From Plumapathes pennacea (Eukaryota; Cnidaria; Anthozoa; Antipatharia; Myriopathidae), in contig OZ038464.1 in the NCBI GenBank assembly GCA_964036295.1, forward strand, positions 23,634,008-23,698,007: DNA of 64,000 nt. The letters are read 5' to 3'. This document shows, in pieces, positions 63,770-64,000 of the stretch. The notes below the pieces were generated by a model, which saw nothing but the letters and a program-made list of their open reading frames with translations, ran no database searches and was not told the DNA's origin. The position numbers were made by a program, and so were the translations under genes. Numbering within the stretch: the first letter of the stretch is position 1; each line of letters starts with the position of its first letter.

Positions 63770-64000
63770 CTAAAGATTAGGTTCAAAGAGAAAAAGTGTA
63801 TACATCAGAACTTGCAGTCTGCATATTTCAAGAGTTTGAATATGTATTTGTTAAAATATACTAATTATACAGCATTGCAATAAGTCAATAGTACATTGTA
63901 CATGTATTACAGTAATACACAATACACAATACTGCACACATTATAGATGCTTTCAATCCCTCATGTGGTATATTCCATGTCAAGGGAATTGCTTGCTTTA
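63770..64000. other. HROB intron, right edge
   Basis: A+T-rich sequence upstream of the last visible HROB acceptor; no exon seen. Confidence 0.6.

Overview
This is a 64 kb piece of an intron-rich animal nuclear genome, A+T-rich and full of small DNA transposon remnants. The gene families (GPCRs combining a somatomedin-B domain with a family-B 7TM core, DRW-type rhodopsin-like receptors in tandem, SELENOO with a C-terminal UGA, MRPL2, NDUFS1, HROB) and the hammerhead-like repeat motifs suggest an anthozoan cnidarian, most likely a stony coral. The species call is inference; no database search was possible. Gene models were built by hand from reading frame, splice sites (GT/AG), codon phase and comparison between paralogs inside the window.

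Left part (1-7 kb): the 5' half of NDUFS1 on the minus strand, running off the left edge, with a complete non-autonomous LTR retrotransposon (4642-6407) in intron 2. 8.5-21 kb: two tandem minus-strand genes (A, 8488-13264; B, 16269-20916), each of seven coding exons, encoding a somatomedin-B plus 7TM receptor. They form a segmental duplication with an offset of about 7.7 kb that includes promoter and intron sequence. A third, shortened member (C, 34925-38407) lacks the somatomedin-B exon. Between B and C lie two minus-strand acyl-CoA thioesterase/BAAT-type genes: E (31748-34234) has an intact frame, whereas D (24048-27597) carries a 7-bp deletion that shifts the frame, and its original 3' end is displaced by an insertion of about 1 kb.

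Right part: MRPL2 (41047-41907, intronless CDS) and SELENOO (42513-51936, 18 exons) on the plus strand. SELENOO ends in UGA-Ser-Ser-stop, and a form-2 SECIS candidate lies about 100 bases downstream. Next come two tandem plus-strand rhodopsin-like GPCR genes (F, 53472-55966; G, 57832-59144) with the same intron position and at least two degenerate copies of their first exon nearby. Last is the 3' half of HROB on the minus strand (60133-63769), running off the right edge.

The genes are not an operon. The visible themes are local tandem duplication of receptors and thioesterases, and heavy colonisation by small inverted-repeat elements, several with readable target-site duplications. Housekeeping genes (NDUFS1 complex I, MRPL2 mitoribosome, SELENOO mitochondrial AMPylase family, HROB DNA repair) flank these faster-changing families. 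I saw no bacterial-type operon, CRISPR array, tRNA or rRNA gene.
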